A stretch of 64,000 nt of DNA, taken from Acanthacorydalis orientalis (Eukaryota > Arthropoda > Insecta > Megaloptera > Corydalidae). The notes beneath the pieces were generated by a model. That model was not told the DNA's origin. It worked only from the letters and a program-made list of their open reading frames with translations, and ran no database searches. Both the position numbers and the translations under genes were made by a program. How positions within the stretch are numbered: position 1 is the first letter of the stretch; every line of letters begins with the position of its first letter. Positions 11,550 to 23,092 of this stretch are shown here, one piece after another. The DNA is taken from the NCBI GenBank assembly GCA_034766995.1, contig CM068315.1:37837818-37901817 (forward strand), given 5' to 3'.

Positions 11550-12500
11550 CAGTGCGAGATAAAAATGATCAAATCTATCGCTAGTGGTACGTATAATCCT
11601 TCTACACATAACAAATAAAAGGAAAGTTTGGATTGACATTAGCAATATAGAAATGAAAAAAATTATTGATCTTATAATTTTATCAGATTTTGTAAACAGT
11701 CTGAAGAAAAATGATTACTGGTCCACAGATCCATTACTTCATACACCTATCATCGGTAATACAATGAGACGAGACAGATTCTGTCAGATATGAAGATACT
11801 GGCACTTCAATAACAATGAAAATTTCAATGACAAATTAGACCTATTCTTACAAATTTTCTAGAAAATTTTCAAACAGTATACAAACCAAAAAAAGAACGT
11901 CCCTTGACGAAAGCATCGTACCGTTAATGGGAAGACAATCACAAAAGACGGAATATTTGTACGATGGTCTTCGAAAGAATCACAGGATATATTTGCAAGT
12001 TTGAAGTATATTGCGTACAAGGATAAACACTGATCACGACTATATTTTCATTATTGAACCCATTTGTAAATGTATGGCATATTATAGTAATTATTCATAT
12101 ATCTATATATGGACAATTACTAAAGCAGTGTACAAGTCGCACAACGATATTACACAATAGATTAGAATTTATGAGGAAAATACAGGTGTGCCAAATTGTC
12201 TAAAAAAATGTAAAATTAGAGAAAAATGCTACAATATTCCGTAAAAAAAGAATTTTCTTATGCAAGCGTGGAAAAAAGCACGAAAAAAAATTTTATATAT
12301 GATATGAACACTACATTCTGCAAATAAAGTTGATGTTACAAATTCCAAAAAGATCAAACCAACCGACATGTGTACTAGAATATAACAAATACATGAAATG
12401 TGTAGATCAATATATTTTCAAGTACTCAATTTTTCGAAAAATCAAAAAGTGGAGTGAAATCGGTTATCGTAAGTGCCTTTTAGATCGGCTACTACCACCT
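11550..12500 (+). pseudogene. Internally deleted piggyBac transposase
   Basis: Recognisable parts of a piggyBac transposase (DDE_Tnp_1_7 type). Residues such as IDLIILSDFVNSLKKNDYWS, DPLLHTPIIGNTMRRDRF and FNDNENFND lead to the catalytic segment with LDESIV near 11910. Further on (12330-12470) the C-terminal half has CVLEYNKYMKCVDQY followed by YSIFRKIKKWSE. The middle of the catalytic domain is shortened and there are several stops and frameshifts (for example TGA 11791-11793). The cysteine-rich C-terminal domain is not visible. Confidence 0.85.
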
Positions 12501-12640
12501 GAGCGAATGCAAAAAGTACCCGCGGATAACAAAAGTCCCGTATCTGAAACGCCCGTCGTGAAAGTGTTAATATCTTTGCAGTTTTCGGTCTGTATTTAGG
12601 TAGCAACTTTCGTTTTATTGTTAATTTTACCTCAAATTAC

Positions 12641-13203
12641 CACTAATTCATACAACTTCTATTCATGTTTTTCTGTTGCCATTTATTTTTTTGTCTATAT
12701 GTCTGACAAACGTTTCTATTTCTATTATAATAATACATTTTTTTATAAGATTACTTGAGATAACGAAAGCAGAAAATTATTAAAATTTCATACAAATCAT
12801 ATACAAAATTAAAAAAATATATAAAAATGTATCATACATTAATTTTGATTAAATTAATATGTGTAAAACAGTATACAAAATAGACAAGAAGTCAACTAAT
12901 AACAGAAATATTTTTTTGTTAAAAAACAAAATCCAAAAAAAAGATTCAAACTTTATTTATTAATTTGTTTTACTTACTTTTAAAATATGCTAATCCTTGA
13001 CAGAATTATTAACATATTATCTCTTTTTTAATTAAATAAACTACTGATCTTTACAAACCATAATTCATATTGTATTATGAATTATCAGTTTATTACAAAT
13101 GTCTATATTTCACAAGATAAAATACTTAAATAGTACGAAAAACAATATCGATATCTCAAAAAATTATATATAAAATGTTGTTTCCTTGCATACATAGGAA
13201 TTA
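12641..13203. other. AT-rich stretch, no gene seen
   Basis: Very AT-rich with no recognisable coding sequence or terminal repeats. Confidence 0.6.
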
Positions 13204-13759
13204 TTAAGTTGGTAGAAAAGTAATTGCGGTTTTTGTTTTCTAAATACTATCCTTAACTTTTTCAACGAAAATATCATTTCATCGTGTTGATGTTAATATT
13301 ATTTTATAATAATTTTTTCGGTCTGTATTTTGGTTGCTACAAATTTGGTTTTATTGATAATTTTGTTTTAAATTGGGCTATTGAATTAAAGATGAAAAAA
13401 AGAAAATAAGAACATTTTTTGTGAGTTGAAAACGGGCGGTATACCAGCAGAAACTGCTACTGAACTAAACGATTCTTTTGATGGGGGTACTGTTAAGGAA
13501 CGTACAGTGCAATGGTGGTTCCAAAAAATTCATGCCGGGGACGAGAGCATTGAAGTTGAAGAAGGTCGCGGGTGTCCTTCAGTACGTAACGACCAACTGA
13601 AGGCGTTAGTTGAATCAGAACCAAGCACAACAATTCGAGAGCTTACACAAGAGTGAGGCGTTAATCATACAGTAGTTCTGAACCACTGAAAACCATTTAA
13701 ATTCAAAATGTATATTAATTTGAAGGTCATAGACCGCAATTATTTTTCTACCAATCTTA
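13204..13759 (+). mobile_element. ~560-bp mariner deletion derivative, copy A
   Basis: Begins TTAAGTTGGTAGAAAAGTAA after a TA and ends with CAATTATTTTTCTACCAAT followed by TTA and TA. These inverted ends identify a mariner, and the flanking TA matches mariner target choice. The length is 556 bp instead of about 1280 bp. The leader and the N-terminal DNA-binding coding region are kept. The deletion junction is just before a short shared tail (TTTGAAGGTCATA) that precedes the right terminus. The same structure recurs at 17277, 37694, 52508 and 57490, and in truncated form at 45731. Confidence 0.9.
13392..13700 (+). pseudogene. Mariner transposase N-terminal DNA-binding domain (copy A)
   Basis: Starts at the conserved ATG 13392. 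After early stops it keeps the best frame of the family from 13426 to 13656: AAT/ETATELNDSF, GTVKERTVQWWFQKIHAGDE, EEGRGCPS, NDQLKALVESEPSTTIRELTQ, ending in a TGA. These are the two helix-turn-helix units of a mariner transposase that bind the terminal repeats. The catalytic DDD domain is absent by deletion, not by decay. Stops at 13407 and 13422 and the TGA at 13654-13656 make even the DNA-binding part broken. Confidence 0.82.
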
Positions 13760-14159
13760 TATTTATAATTAAATATTTTATATATGTATAAATACTTTTA
13801 AAAAAAATAAAGAAGAACACGTTTTCCACATTGACCAAAAAAAAGTATTTAAGTAATAGTTAAAAAAAGTAGGTAGTACTGTTTTGGACTATTTGAACAT
13901 AGATGTTCTGTATTTCTTTTGAAATATCCTTCATGTAACATTTATTAGGATTGTAATCGGCAAGATTTATTTGCGTACGAGTATAATTTAATACTTTGCC
14001 CTCTATTTTTGATGATATAATGTTTTTGATTTTATTCGAAACTTTGGCAACGGCATCGACATAAAATCGCTATAAACGAGACAGTAGGCTAAAGCTGAAA
14101 CAATACATCACGGTATAAATAAAATATCATTGTATAAACAAAATCTATAAACTGTGTTT
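13760..14159. other. AT-rich stretch, no gene seen
   Basis: No recognisable coding sequence. Confidence 0.55.
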
Positions 14160-14660
14160 CGCAGAAGCGCGAAATATATTTCAGCCGAAATGCGGGAGCT
14201 CAGAACTTTATGCACAATTTTAACGCCGCCTTTGGCATACTAGATGGGGCAATACGCTCGTTGACTGGGTAATTCGTCAAAAATGTATATATTGTTATAT
14301 TTGTCCCAGTTCGTGTATTGGTATATCAGTTGACATACTATGAAAGCAGTGTAACCCACTTCCGCAGGGTCGCTCTGAAAGATTTATGTTGTGCCGCGCG
14401 CAAAATAAATTGCGAGATAACATAGAACAAAGAATTAGAACAAGATGTCGAGCGCGATCACGTAGTGCACATGTGTCGGGGGAATGCAGCCGACGAGCGG
14501 ACGGACGGAAACTTTCCGGAATTATATTATGCGACCAGAGGAGTCGTTTACGTTTAATTTTTATTATTACTCGAAATGTGTAATATTCATGAATTGCACT
14601 TCGTTATACGCGTCTCTGTTTCGCTCGTTTCTCATCGCAATACAAAACATTTGTACAGTT
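14160..14660. other. GC- and CpG-elevated island, possible promoter or non-coding exon
   Basis: The strongest CpG concentration in the window, with GCCGCGCGC, GTCGAGCGCGATCACG and CGACGAGCGGACGGACGG around 14393-14510. Overlapping plus-strand frames of 63-65 codons show no family resemblance. It has no terminal repeats and no similarity to the other elements here. A host regulatory region or untranslated first exon is possible, but I see no splice or initiator signals strong enough to call one. Confidence 0.35.
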
Positions 14661-15152
14661 CTTTTGTGGTTGTAATGAGGTATTAAAAAATAAGTATTAT
14701 TATTTTTTTCTGGCGTGTTTGTTCACTGAACATTTAAAAACGTGAATTGTTCTTTATTTAATTTTTAAGTAAATGTTTACGAGCGATATTAATTATTGTG
14801 ACGTCGAGTACGTAAATAGTGTGTTCTTTTTTTACAAATTTGTAACATTAACGTGTCTTAATTGTATTTTTGAATTAATTTCTTCCAGATGGTATAATTA
14901 ACCTATTTACATGTTTTCTTTTCTTTTGTTACAATTAAGGAAATGTTTAACTATTAGTCGAAACGACAGAATTAAAACAACACGTTTTAAAAGTATTGTG
15001 CATTATTTTTTGTCTTATTGTGATAAGTCAATAAATTGAAATTGCGTATCTCTTTTTCAAAAAATAATATTTCTGACATCAAAAAAAATCCATTCATAAA
15101 AGTAACGCTTGTATTGAATAATATCTATGTTCATGTTTTTTTAATATCATTC

Positions 15153-15760
15153 GGCTTGGTAGAAAAATACTTGCGGTTTATGACCTTCAAATTCATGTAA
15201 AATTTTGTCTTTTTTGACTTTCCTAGATGTTTTAAGTGACCCAGAACAATTGGATGACAAACGCCTAAATGTTACTGAGGATAAAAAATGGATTGTCCAC
15301 AATAAATGTGACACGAAAAATACATTGGAGTAAATCAGAATCAATCTCGTTAACTTCTCTCATGTTATGTGTGTGGTGTGCAAGAAGACATTAAAAAAAC
15401 AACCAGAATGTGCCAATAGAAAAGAGTAATTTTCCATTGAGATAACGCGAAGCCGCACGTATCTTTACAGACTTGGCAAAAATTAAAAGAGTTGAATTGG
15501 GATGTTCTATTCATCCACCATATACACCAGACTTAAGCACCATCAGATTTTTATTTATTTCTTTCTTTGAAAAATTCCTTTAATGGGAAAAATTTTGATT
15601 CTTTAGAGGGCTGTGAAATGAATATTTCAAGTTTTTTTGCTGAAAAGGATAAAAAAAGGATAAATCTGGGAGGATCGTATTATGAAACTGCTTACAAGAT
15701 GACAAAAAGTCCTTATTCGTAATGGCCAATACATTGTTTTAAAAAAAATTCTATAGTAAA
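15153..15760. mobile_element. Rearranged mariner composite: inverted 3' end joined to catalytic half
   Basis: Positions 15153-15250 are the reverse complement of the 3' part of the ~560-bp derivative: TTGGTAGAAAAATACTTGCG, GACCTTCAAATT and the antisense of the last helix. From about 15262 a plus-strand mariner catalytic domain follows, with DKKWIVHN (first Asp), LMLCVWC, then a DNAKPHVSLQTWQKLKELNW segment (second Asp), PPYTPDL and a decayed SDFYLF (third Asp). The C-terminal tail NGQYIV lies near 15720. Stops and frameshifts are abundant. The two halves are in opposite orientation, so this is a rearrangement or one insertion beside another. Confidence 0.75.
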
Positions 15761-15849
15761 AAAAATAACCGAGAAATTTACCGAAAAATCCATCATTACT
15801 TATTGGCCACCAATAAAAATACTTTATTAATGTATTTATATTCACAAAA

Positions 15850-16339
15850 ATTTCAGATTAAAGTTAGTTAAATTCATTTCAAAACAAATTTGATTATTAA
15901 GTATTTACAGTTAGAGAAAGAGACAAAAAGTAATGCTTCAACTTTTTTCATATATATATATATATACATTTTTTAATATGAATTCATAAATAATTATCTC
16001 TAACAGAGAGATAGAGAATATTTGCAATATGATACATTTTTACAAGTTGCACAAATGTAGAATATTTACAACGCATAAAACAGTAAATTAGAATATTTAC
16101 TTTAAACATTATTTAAATTATCCTCGCAGTTTCATCGGTGTTCTGAATTTTCTCGTGGTATTCTTTATGTCTTTTTAGTAGTACACACGTACATAGACAC
16201 ATTATATATATATATATATATATATAAACATATAAGTAGAATAAACATACCTTCTATCTGCGAAAATGTTATAAATCCTCAACTCACGAAAAGGATCCAA
16301 CCTAGATGCGTATATATGCCTGTGTGCGTGTGTATGTAT

Positions 16340-16389
<50 letters not shown>

Positions 16390-17276
16390 CTTTTCCTATA
16401 GGTTGAATCCACGAATCAAGCTTACTAGGTATATCTATCTTTTTGCTGTTCCTGATCCCCAATTGCTAGTTTGAACAAAGGGGTTATAACGGACTGTAAT
16501 CTTATTTCACAAAAATATAAAAAAATCTAAGAGTTATTTCTTCAGGTTATCGATATTTTTTGTAAAAATATATATTCTGTGTTGTACAAATAAAATTGAA
16601 TTCGAGACGTATTTTTTTCTGAAATAATTTACTATGTTGACGTTGAATTATTGGAAATGAAAAGAAAAAACTTTTCATTATCCAATTCTTTCATTTAATA
16701 CTACTTCAATTAGTCAGACTTAATGTTTTTTTTTAATATTAAATACTGTTCGTTTTATATACAATTTTATTCAATCATATAAGTAATGATATATATTAAA
16801 TTAGTTTTACAAATCAAGTAGTGTATATCAATCCGGACAAAATTATTTATTAACATACACGTACTTTTCAACTGTAAACATTATAAAATCAAAAACATTG
16901 TATTATTTTGACAAAGACAAACTAATAAGTTAAATGAGACTGTTTTTATCCAATGAAAGTAGATTTTTTAATCAAATAATTTAATCAAGAATAAAATATT
17001 GAAAAGAAAGAAAAATATCTTAAAACAAGACATTTACACATTAATTAAGAAGATTGTGATTATATATCTTTCAATTCGACTTTTTTAATACAGTATAAAA
17101 ATTCGTACGAAAGAGGTAATAAAACGTTCAAAATTTCTAACATTAAAAAATAACATCATTTAACCTCCTTATAAATAATCCTTATTAACTTCTAGAATTT
17201 GTGATGTAATTTTTTTCAATATAAAGTTGATAAAAAGAATTTTTATGGTCAATTTATTACACGAATTCTTAATATA
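15850..17276. other. AT-rich stretch with microsatellites, no gene seen
   Basis: Holds (TA)n tracts at about 16203-16225 and 16343-16388 and no recognisable gene. Confidence 0.6.
16343..16388. repeat. (TA)n microsatellite
   Basis: A TA run of about 40 bp preceded by an irregular TG/TATG stretch. Confidence 0.95.
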
Positions 17277-17843
17277 TTAGGTTATTATGAAAGTAATTGC
17301 AGTTCTTCTTTTCCGAATTCTAACATTATTTGTTTTCAATGAAAGTGTCATTTCATCGTGTTCATTTTAATATCATTTTAAAGTGCATGTTTCGGTCTGT
17401 ATTTTAGTAACATCGACTTTAGTTTTATTATTGATTTTGGTTCAAATTGGGTTATTAAATTAAAGATGGAAAAGAAGCAATTAAGAACATTTTTTGTACG
17501 AGCTTAAAACGGGTGTTAAAGCAACAGAAACTACTCTTAAGCTAAACAATGATTTTGGTGTAGGTCCTGTTAAGAAACGTACGATCCAATGGTTCAATTT
17601 CGTACTGAGAGCGAGAGCCTTGAGATGGAGAAAGTCGCAGGCGTCCTTCCTCAGTTCATAACAACCAGCTACTAACGTTAGTTGAATCAGAACCACGCAC
17701 AACAATTCAAGAGCTTGCACAAAAGTTAGGCATTAGTTATTCAACAATTCTGGACCACTTAAAACAACTAGGAAAATCAAAAAAAAGAAAAATATATATA
17801 AATATAAAGGTCATAAACCGCAATTATTTTTTTACCAACCAAC
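17277..17843 (+). mobile_element. ~560-bp mariner deletion derivative, copy B
   Basis: Starts TTAGGTTATTATGAAAGTAA after TA and ends near CAATTATTTTTTTACCAACC. The leader (CATTTCATCGTGTTCATTTT) and the ATG at 17466 match the other copies. The coding part reads MEKKQLRTFF then stays recognisable through GPVKKRTIQW, VESEPRTTIQELAQKLGISY and STILDHLKQLGKSKK before the shared junction. Single-base losses break the frame, for example around 17498-17510 and near 17590-17625. This copy keeps the junction region best. The catalytic domain is absent. Confidence 0.88.
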
Positions 17844-20498
17844 TAAAAATGACCCTCCAACCCTTACCATACTCATTTTTCTACCATTCATAGAAATTAT
17901 TAGATAAACATCCTCAGAAATAAAAACATTTATGAATTTTTATTAAATCAATTATATAATCAAATAAAAATATTAATTTGTAAGTTATATGAAAGTTTGT
18001 TAATGATTGTCAAACAGAAGAATATTTTAAAACATAAAACAATATTAGAATATATTTTTCCATAACTACAAAAATTAGAAAATAAAATTTGAAAGAATAT
18101 TCGTTTCTATCAATTATCGTATATTATAAAAACGTATTTAATACATCATATATGTTATTAAAAAATAAATGAAAATTAAAGAATATTATTCCAATAAAAT
18201 TTTCTAAAATTATCAAACACTTGTGTATATGCGATAGTTGTTTCTTTAAAACATCTTTTAATCAATGATATTATTATAAACTTCTTTACCTTATCAATTA
18301 CCTAACGACTATTTTTTATCATTAAGGTAGAATATTTAATTAAATGTATAATATTAATTAAATGCCGGTACAAAAATAATGTTAACTGACAAAATTAATT
18401 TTAATTCTGGGGTTTTAATTAAATATAATTTATTATTTTTAAAATAAAACAAAATTAAAAATCTTCACGCAACAACGGGATATTATTACTTCTAATAATA
18501 TTAATATACTTCCATACCGACCACACTTTTTATTTCATCAACACTGCGAACTGACTTTACGAGCAATAAAAAAGTTTTAAACGCCACATAAAAAAATAAA
18601 TACGTACTTGTATGAGCACTAAAAGAATATAAAATATGCATTTGATATGTAAAATATGCGACAATACGTATAATAATATTTTTGTGTAAATATTTGTCCT
18701 ATTCACTTAGTAATATATTTAATAAACAGAAAAAGTAAAAGTCCGTTACTTGCGCTGATTATACACTGCGTTACAATGAAAACATCTCACATTTTTCTAG
18801 GTATTTGAATGAAAATTGTTTTAGGTATATACCAGTGTTGCATCTGAGCTCGATAGAACTTTTTATTGCAAAAATACTTTCTAAATTTAATAAATCCTAT
18901 TTGAAAACACAACAAAATAAAGCCTATTAAGTCTTTTAAAAGTAACCAGTATTATGTATTTAAAAGCCTCTTACATGATAATATTTTCAATACACCGTTA
19001 ATGTACGCACGAGACAACGAAACCATAAGACAGCCGGTCTGTATATTTTAATATTAATTTGAATAAAAAATAAATAAAATTATAAAGAAAAAATGAACAA
19101 AGCGGTATTTTGAAATGTTTCTCATTCACAAATATACATTTTCATTGAAATTTCAGTTCCCTTACGCATAATCCTTTATAATCTTATATTTTTTGATGTC
19201 AAAGGAATACTTGAGCCTGCAACTGATAAAACTTTGTCTCATAATAGGATTATACACATTTTTGATTCATTCATATAAACACATATTTTTGCATTGAAAT
19301 TACATATTATATATATATAACGAATTTAGATTCTTATTTTTTAAATTATATTTAAAGATACTCTGATTTCAAAATTTAAATCCTATACTGATTATTTATC
19401 AAAGAAATTTGTCTTAAAAAGAAAGTGAAAGAACTAAAATGCATCCAGTTAGCATTTAAAAAAATGCTATAATAGATCTTCAATATGTATCAATTCGTTT
19501 TAATGTAAGGTTTTCTTATTAAAACCAGAGGGCTCCGCCAACTACTCGCTATGCTCGTCTACTCCTCGAGGGGAGAGGGGATAGCATTCGCTCGCTCTCG
19601 TTAAGTGTTAACAATTTTTAAATGAAAAACGAAATAATGATATTGTATAATGAAATTTATTTTTTGATTTTAAATAAAACCGTGAAAATAGTGAAACTGA
19701 AAAAAGTTATTGTAAACGTATGCTAGAACTTCTGTGTACACAATATTCGTAATTGATTTGTGTTCTTCTGTACACTGAAAATTTGATACGCTGCCTAGAT
19801 GTACATCTGAAGAGACTAACATACGATTGGCCGTACCAGAATACTGTTTCATTGGAATCGACGAACATGACGATTCGTGAAACATCAGAAATGAAAATAG
19901 TTAACGTGCTACTTGTAAAGTGTAGCGGTGGGAGCAGTTTTGAGGAGGTGGTGTACACGAAAAAAAATTTATTTTATGGGAATTTTACGATGGAATGATT
20001 TTTTATATATAGAAAGATAATAATTACAAAAAAATAAAATATAATTGATTCCAATATATATGTTTAGTTGTTTTAATGTAACAGTTTTAAAAATATATTT
20101 CGAAAACATAATGAAAAAAACATTTAATAATATTAAAATTTCTTAGAAAAAATTAAAAAATATAGAATTATAGATAAAAAAAGTTGCTATTATTCGACCG
20201 AAAAAAAAACAGTAAACAAATACAGACAGAAAGAGTAATGAAGCAAATAAGGACTTATTTCTTGTAATCTTTTTACCTCTAACTAAAATCTGTCATAATA
20301 ATGATATATTGTACAATGAGCACAAATACCTATAAAGTTTCCATAATATATAAAATGTTATTAATAACAACGAAATTTTTAAGTATAACAACTACTATTC
20401 GTATTTATATCTGAAAAAAGTATAAATTAATTTCCTAAACTTTATTAATGATTATATTTAAACAATACAAAATAGTATTATACTTATTAGAGTCTAAT
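17844..20498. other. AT-rich stretch, no gene seen
   Basis: Apart from the GC-rich repeat at 19525-19604 nothing is recognisable. Around 19690-20000 there are overlapping opposite-strand frames of 71-83 codons without family resemblance. Confidence 0.55.
19525..19604 (-). repeat. GC-rich short dispersed repeat, copy 2 (inverted)
   Basis: The reverse complement ends ATAGCGAGTAG, GGCGGAGCCC and CTGG, matching copy 1 at 5466-5547. In plus orientation the segment AGAGGGCTCCGCC aligns with AGGGGGCTTTACC of the third member at 28866. Confidence 0.6.
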
Positions 20499-20999
20499 TG
20501 TATCTGATCTTGTATTCAGCTATTTTTCCCATTATTCTGAGAATATATTTATTTTATATAACTTACACAATGTAATTTATATCAGGGATAATTAGATTAC
20601 TGGAAATTGTGAAGTTATATTTAGTTGAAGGTAAGTGAAAAAATGCTGAATTAACTAAAAATATCTTTAAATTCGATATCGTAAATTTATTTATAAAAGA
20701 TATAAATAATTAATGTTCTTTATTTTAGAATTTTTCACGATATATGGTTTCATATGGTACTAATATTAAAAATCTCAGCATAACTTACAAAAATGTATAA
20801 AAACGAACATTGTAATAAGAATACCTTCAAAAAGTTGAATATTATTTATAAACATAGAGACTATAGAAGGAGCAAGTATTTTCAGAGACAAATTAATATA
20901 ACTGTTAAGTAAATTTATTTTACAAATTTAACAATAACAAGAAACTAATATAATTTTCAGTTAATATTACCATAATGTTTATATTTTTCCCTCTCTGTC
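20499..20999 (+). repeat. Unrecognised dispersed repeat, copy 2
   Basis: Partner of 10545-11065 in inverted orientation. It runs from TGATCTTGTATTCAGC to a polypyrimidine tract and the large palindromic microsatellite at 20990-21122. Weaker similarity appears upstream to about 20300. No coding frame. Confidence 0.75.
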
Positions 21000-21006
21000 T
21001 CTCTCT

Positions 21007-21043
<37 letters not shown>

Positions 21044-21078
21044 GTATATATATATATATACATTATATATATATAATG

Positions 21079-21122
<44 letters not shown>
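20990..21122. repeat. Palindromic (CT)n-(TA)n-(GA)n microsatellite
   Basis: A CT run, then TA runs broken by ATGTA and TACAT islands, then a GA run. The block is roughly self-complementary from end to end and could extrude a hairpin. Confidence 0.92.
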
Positions 21123-21126
<4 letters not shown>

Positions 21127-22208
21127 TTAAAAATAAATAAATGTGTTGGGAAAGACGTGTTTATTTATAAAATTCGGTTGAAAATGATTGAAAAATAATA
21201 TAATTAAGAAATTAAAAACATTTTTAAAAACAAAAAGTTAGTTCTAAATAGATCACTGCAAACAAGAAATATAAAATAAATGTATATATGAAAAAATCAT
21301 GTTTTTAAGCATTATACAGTGATAGAGATAATTCAAAATGTGAAGCAATAAATAATATATAACGAAGATAAATCGTATTAATATTATTTTTACATTAACA
21401 CACTTATATCTGTAAACAATGGTCAGAAATCCCAGATTAAATCCCGACTTATTATTCAACATATATTTCTCATAAGCATGTTTTATCAAACAACACCGCA
21501 CGATACGCCAAAACCAACTCCGGTTGTGCAAATATCGAAAACGTTCATTTGTTAAAATGTAATATAAACGCTATATTTCCAGTCTATTATGGGCAGTGTG
21601 CGCGTCACGTTTACAATGAAAACTAGCACAAATATGAAAACGTATAACATTCCCTTGTTACCATATATTATTGACAAATCCCAGCACAACGTTGTTTACG
21701 AGACTATAGGGAATACGTTGACACGACGTGATACGATTATTCTTCAAAAAGTTTTGTCTCCTGTAACGGCAAAAATATCATAACACGTGAATGCTGGAAA
21801 ATACGATGGCCATATACGAATTTATTACTTTTGACGGGTTAATTGCGTGTGTAAGTTTCATTTTCGAGAGTTCGACGTTTGTAAAATAGCTCTCGGTGTT
21901 CTAGTATATAACGTTTATGCGAGTGGAGCAATCATAGCATATTCCATCATTTTTTTTCTTTCTAGAAACTGAAACAGTTCGTATTTTCTCATATACGTAC
22001 GTTTCATAGATATTTCTGTTCATTGTATTCGATATTTTTTATTTTTTTTAGTCATTCAATAATTGCTTGAGTACATATAAAAAACGGTACTTTTTTAATT
22101 TAATCTTTAATTTTTTTATCTCTGTTAGTCTTATTATACTTACAGTCTGATGTAAACCATTTGTAAAAGGTCACATCTAAATTATATTTTAATATTTATA
22201 TAATTCAG

Positions 22209-22209
<1 letters not shown>
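21123..22209. other. Intergenic stretch, no recognised gene
   Basis: Segments at 21410-21540 and 21583-21935 are less AT-rich. The latter has a 64-codon frame without family resemblance. Confidence 0.5.
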
Positions 22210-22256
<47 letters not shown>

Positions 22257-22274
22257 ACGCGCGCGCGTGCGTGT
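22210..22274. repeat. (TA)n(TG)n(CG)n microsatellite beside a mariner end
   Basis: TA run, TG run, then alternating CG/TG that runs straight into the left terminus of the mariner at 22273. Confidence 0.92.
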
Positions 22275-23092
22275 GAGTCGTTTAATAAGTATAGTGAATA
22301 AGCAAGTTAAACACCGTTTTTCAAAAAAATCGATTTTATCTCTCAACATGGTGTCAATTCAGGGCTAAACATTTTGTCCAGCGAGTCTCGAAATACCCAT
22401 TGACGGTGGCGATGGCGTTCTCATTCGTCAAGAATTTCTTCCCACTGAGCCAAATTTTCAAGTTTGAGAAGTGGAAGAAGTCACACCAAGCCATGTCGGG
22501 AGAAAAGCGCGAATGAGGAATCAATTCGAAGCCTAATAATGCGTACAATTTTGTCACTGCGACAGTCGATTTGTGGGGCGGCACGTCGTCCTGGTAAAAG
22601 AGAACTTTTTTGTGCGACAATATTAACCGTTTTTGCTTCAGCTCTTGTTTTAAACGGTCCAATAATGTTGCATAATAGGCTCCTGTTATCGTTTTTCCTT
22701 TCGTTAAATAGTTGATCACAATGATTCCTTGGAAATCACAAAAAAACTATAGCCATCATCTTCCTAGCTGACAAAACGGTCTTCGCCTTCTCTGATACAC
22801 TTTCCCCAGTCGTTGTTCGCTACTTCGACTGCTGCTTCAACTCAGGTATGTAGTGGAGGATACATGTTTCATCCACAGTGACTAATCGATACAAAAATCC
22901 TGCATGTTTCTTTCAATTTTTGCAGCAACTACTACAATGCTCATTTCAAACATCTGTAGAACGTGAACAACGCGTCACTTGCTGAAATTTCGCCTATATT
23001 AGTTAGAAAAGTCAAAATTGATAGCTGTGAAATTACCAAATGAATGATAGCGCCACTTCATAGAAATTCACCAAACTTATCAAACGACCCAC
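22273..23092 (-). mobile_element. Internally deleted mariner on the minus strand
   Basis: Inverted termini: 22273-22298 starts GTGAGTCGTTTAATAAGTAT, and the reverse complement of 23066-23092 starts GTGGGTCGTTTGATAAGTTT, about 23 of 27 bases matching. The 820-bp span is shorter than a full mariner because the N-terminal coding region is missing. A catalytic half is present on the minus strand. The left end abuts a TA/TG microsatellite. Confidence 0.88.
22354..22900 (-). pseudogene. Mariner transposase catalytic domain, N-terminally deleted
   Basis: On the minus strand the protein reads VTVDETCILHYIPELKQQSK (22890 downward), a stop where family members have Trp, then RTTTGESVSEKAKTVLSA, then an open 121-codon stretch 22719-22354 starting MINYLTKGKTITGAYYATLL. 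That stretch includes KKVLFYQDDVPPHKS and a decayed SPDMAWCDFFHF. All three catalytic acidic residues (VDET, QDD, CDF) remain readable. The DNA-binding half is deleted, so it could cleave nothing on its own. The end RWTKCLALN corresponds to the usual C-terminal RWTKC motif, reached by a small internal deletion just before it. Confidence 0.87.

Larger units (their letters stand above)
11381..12566 (+). mobile_element. piggyBac-family element with intact TTAA duplication, nested in mariner
   Basis: The ends are CACTTTCACGGCGGGCGT on the left and the reverse complement of CACTTTCACGACGGGCGT on the right. They are flanked by TTAA at 11377-11380 and TTAA at 12567-12570, the diagnostic piggyBac target duplication. 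At 1186 bp it is about half the usual autonomous size and holds only parts of the transposase. It interrupts a mariner leader, so it inserted after that mariner. Confidence 0.92.
11287..12640 (+). mobile_element. 5' end of ~560-bp mariner derivative, split by piggyBac insertion
   Basis: The left mariner terminus (TGGTAGAAAAATAATTGCGG) and about 90 bp of its leader run to 11380. The leader resumes at 12567 with TTAATATC and TTTTCGGTCTGTATTT and fades out near 12640, in the untranslated leader. The interruption is the piggyBac element at 11381-12566. The rest of the mariner copy, including the coding part and right terminus, is missing. Confidence 0.8.

Noticed and set aside
22464..22715. 83-codon plus-strand frame
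   Set aside because: Antisense of the mariner catalytic domain at 22354-22719.
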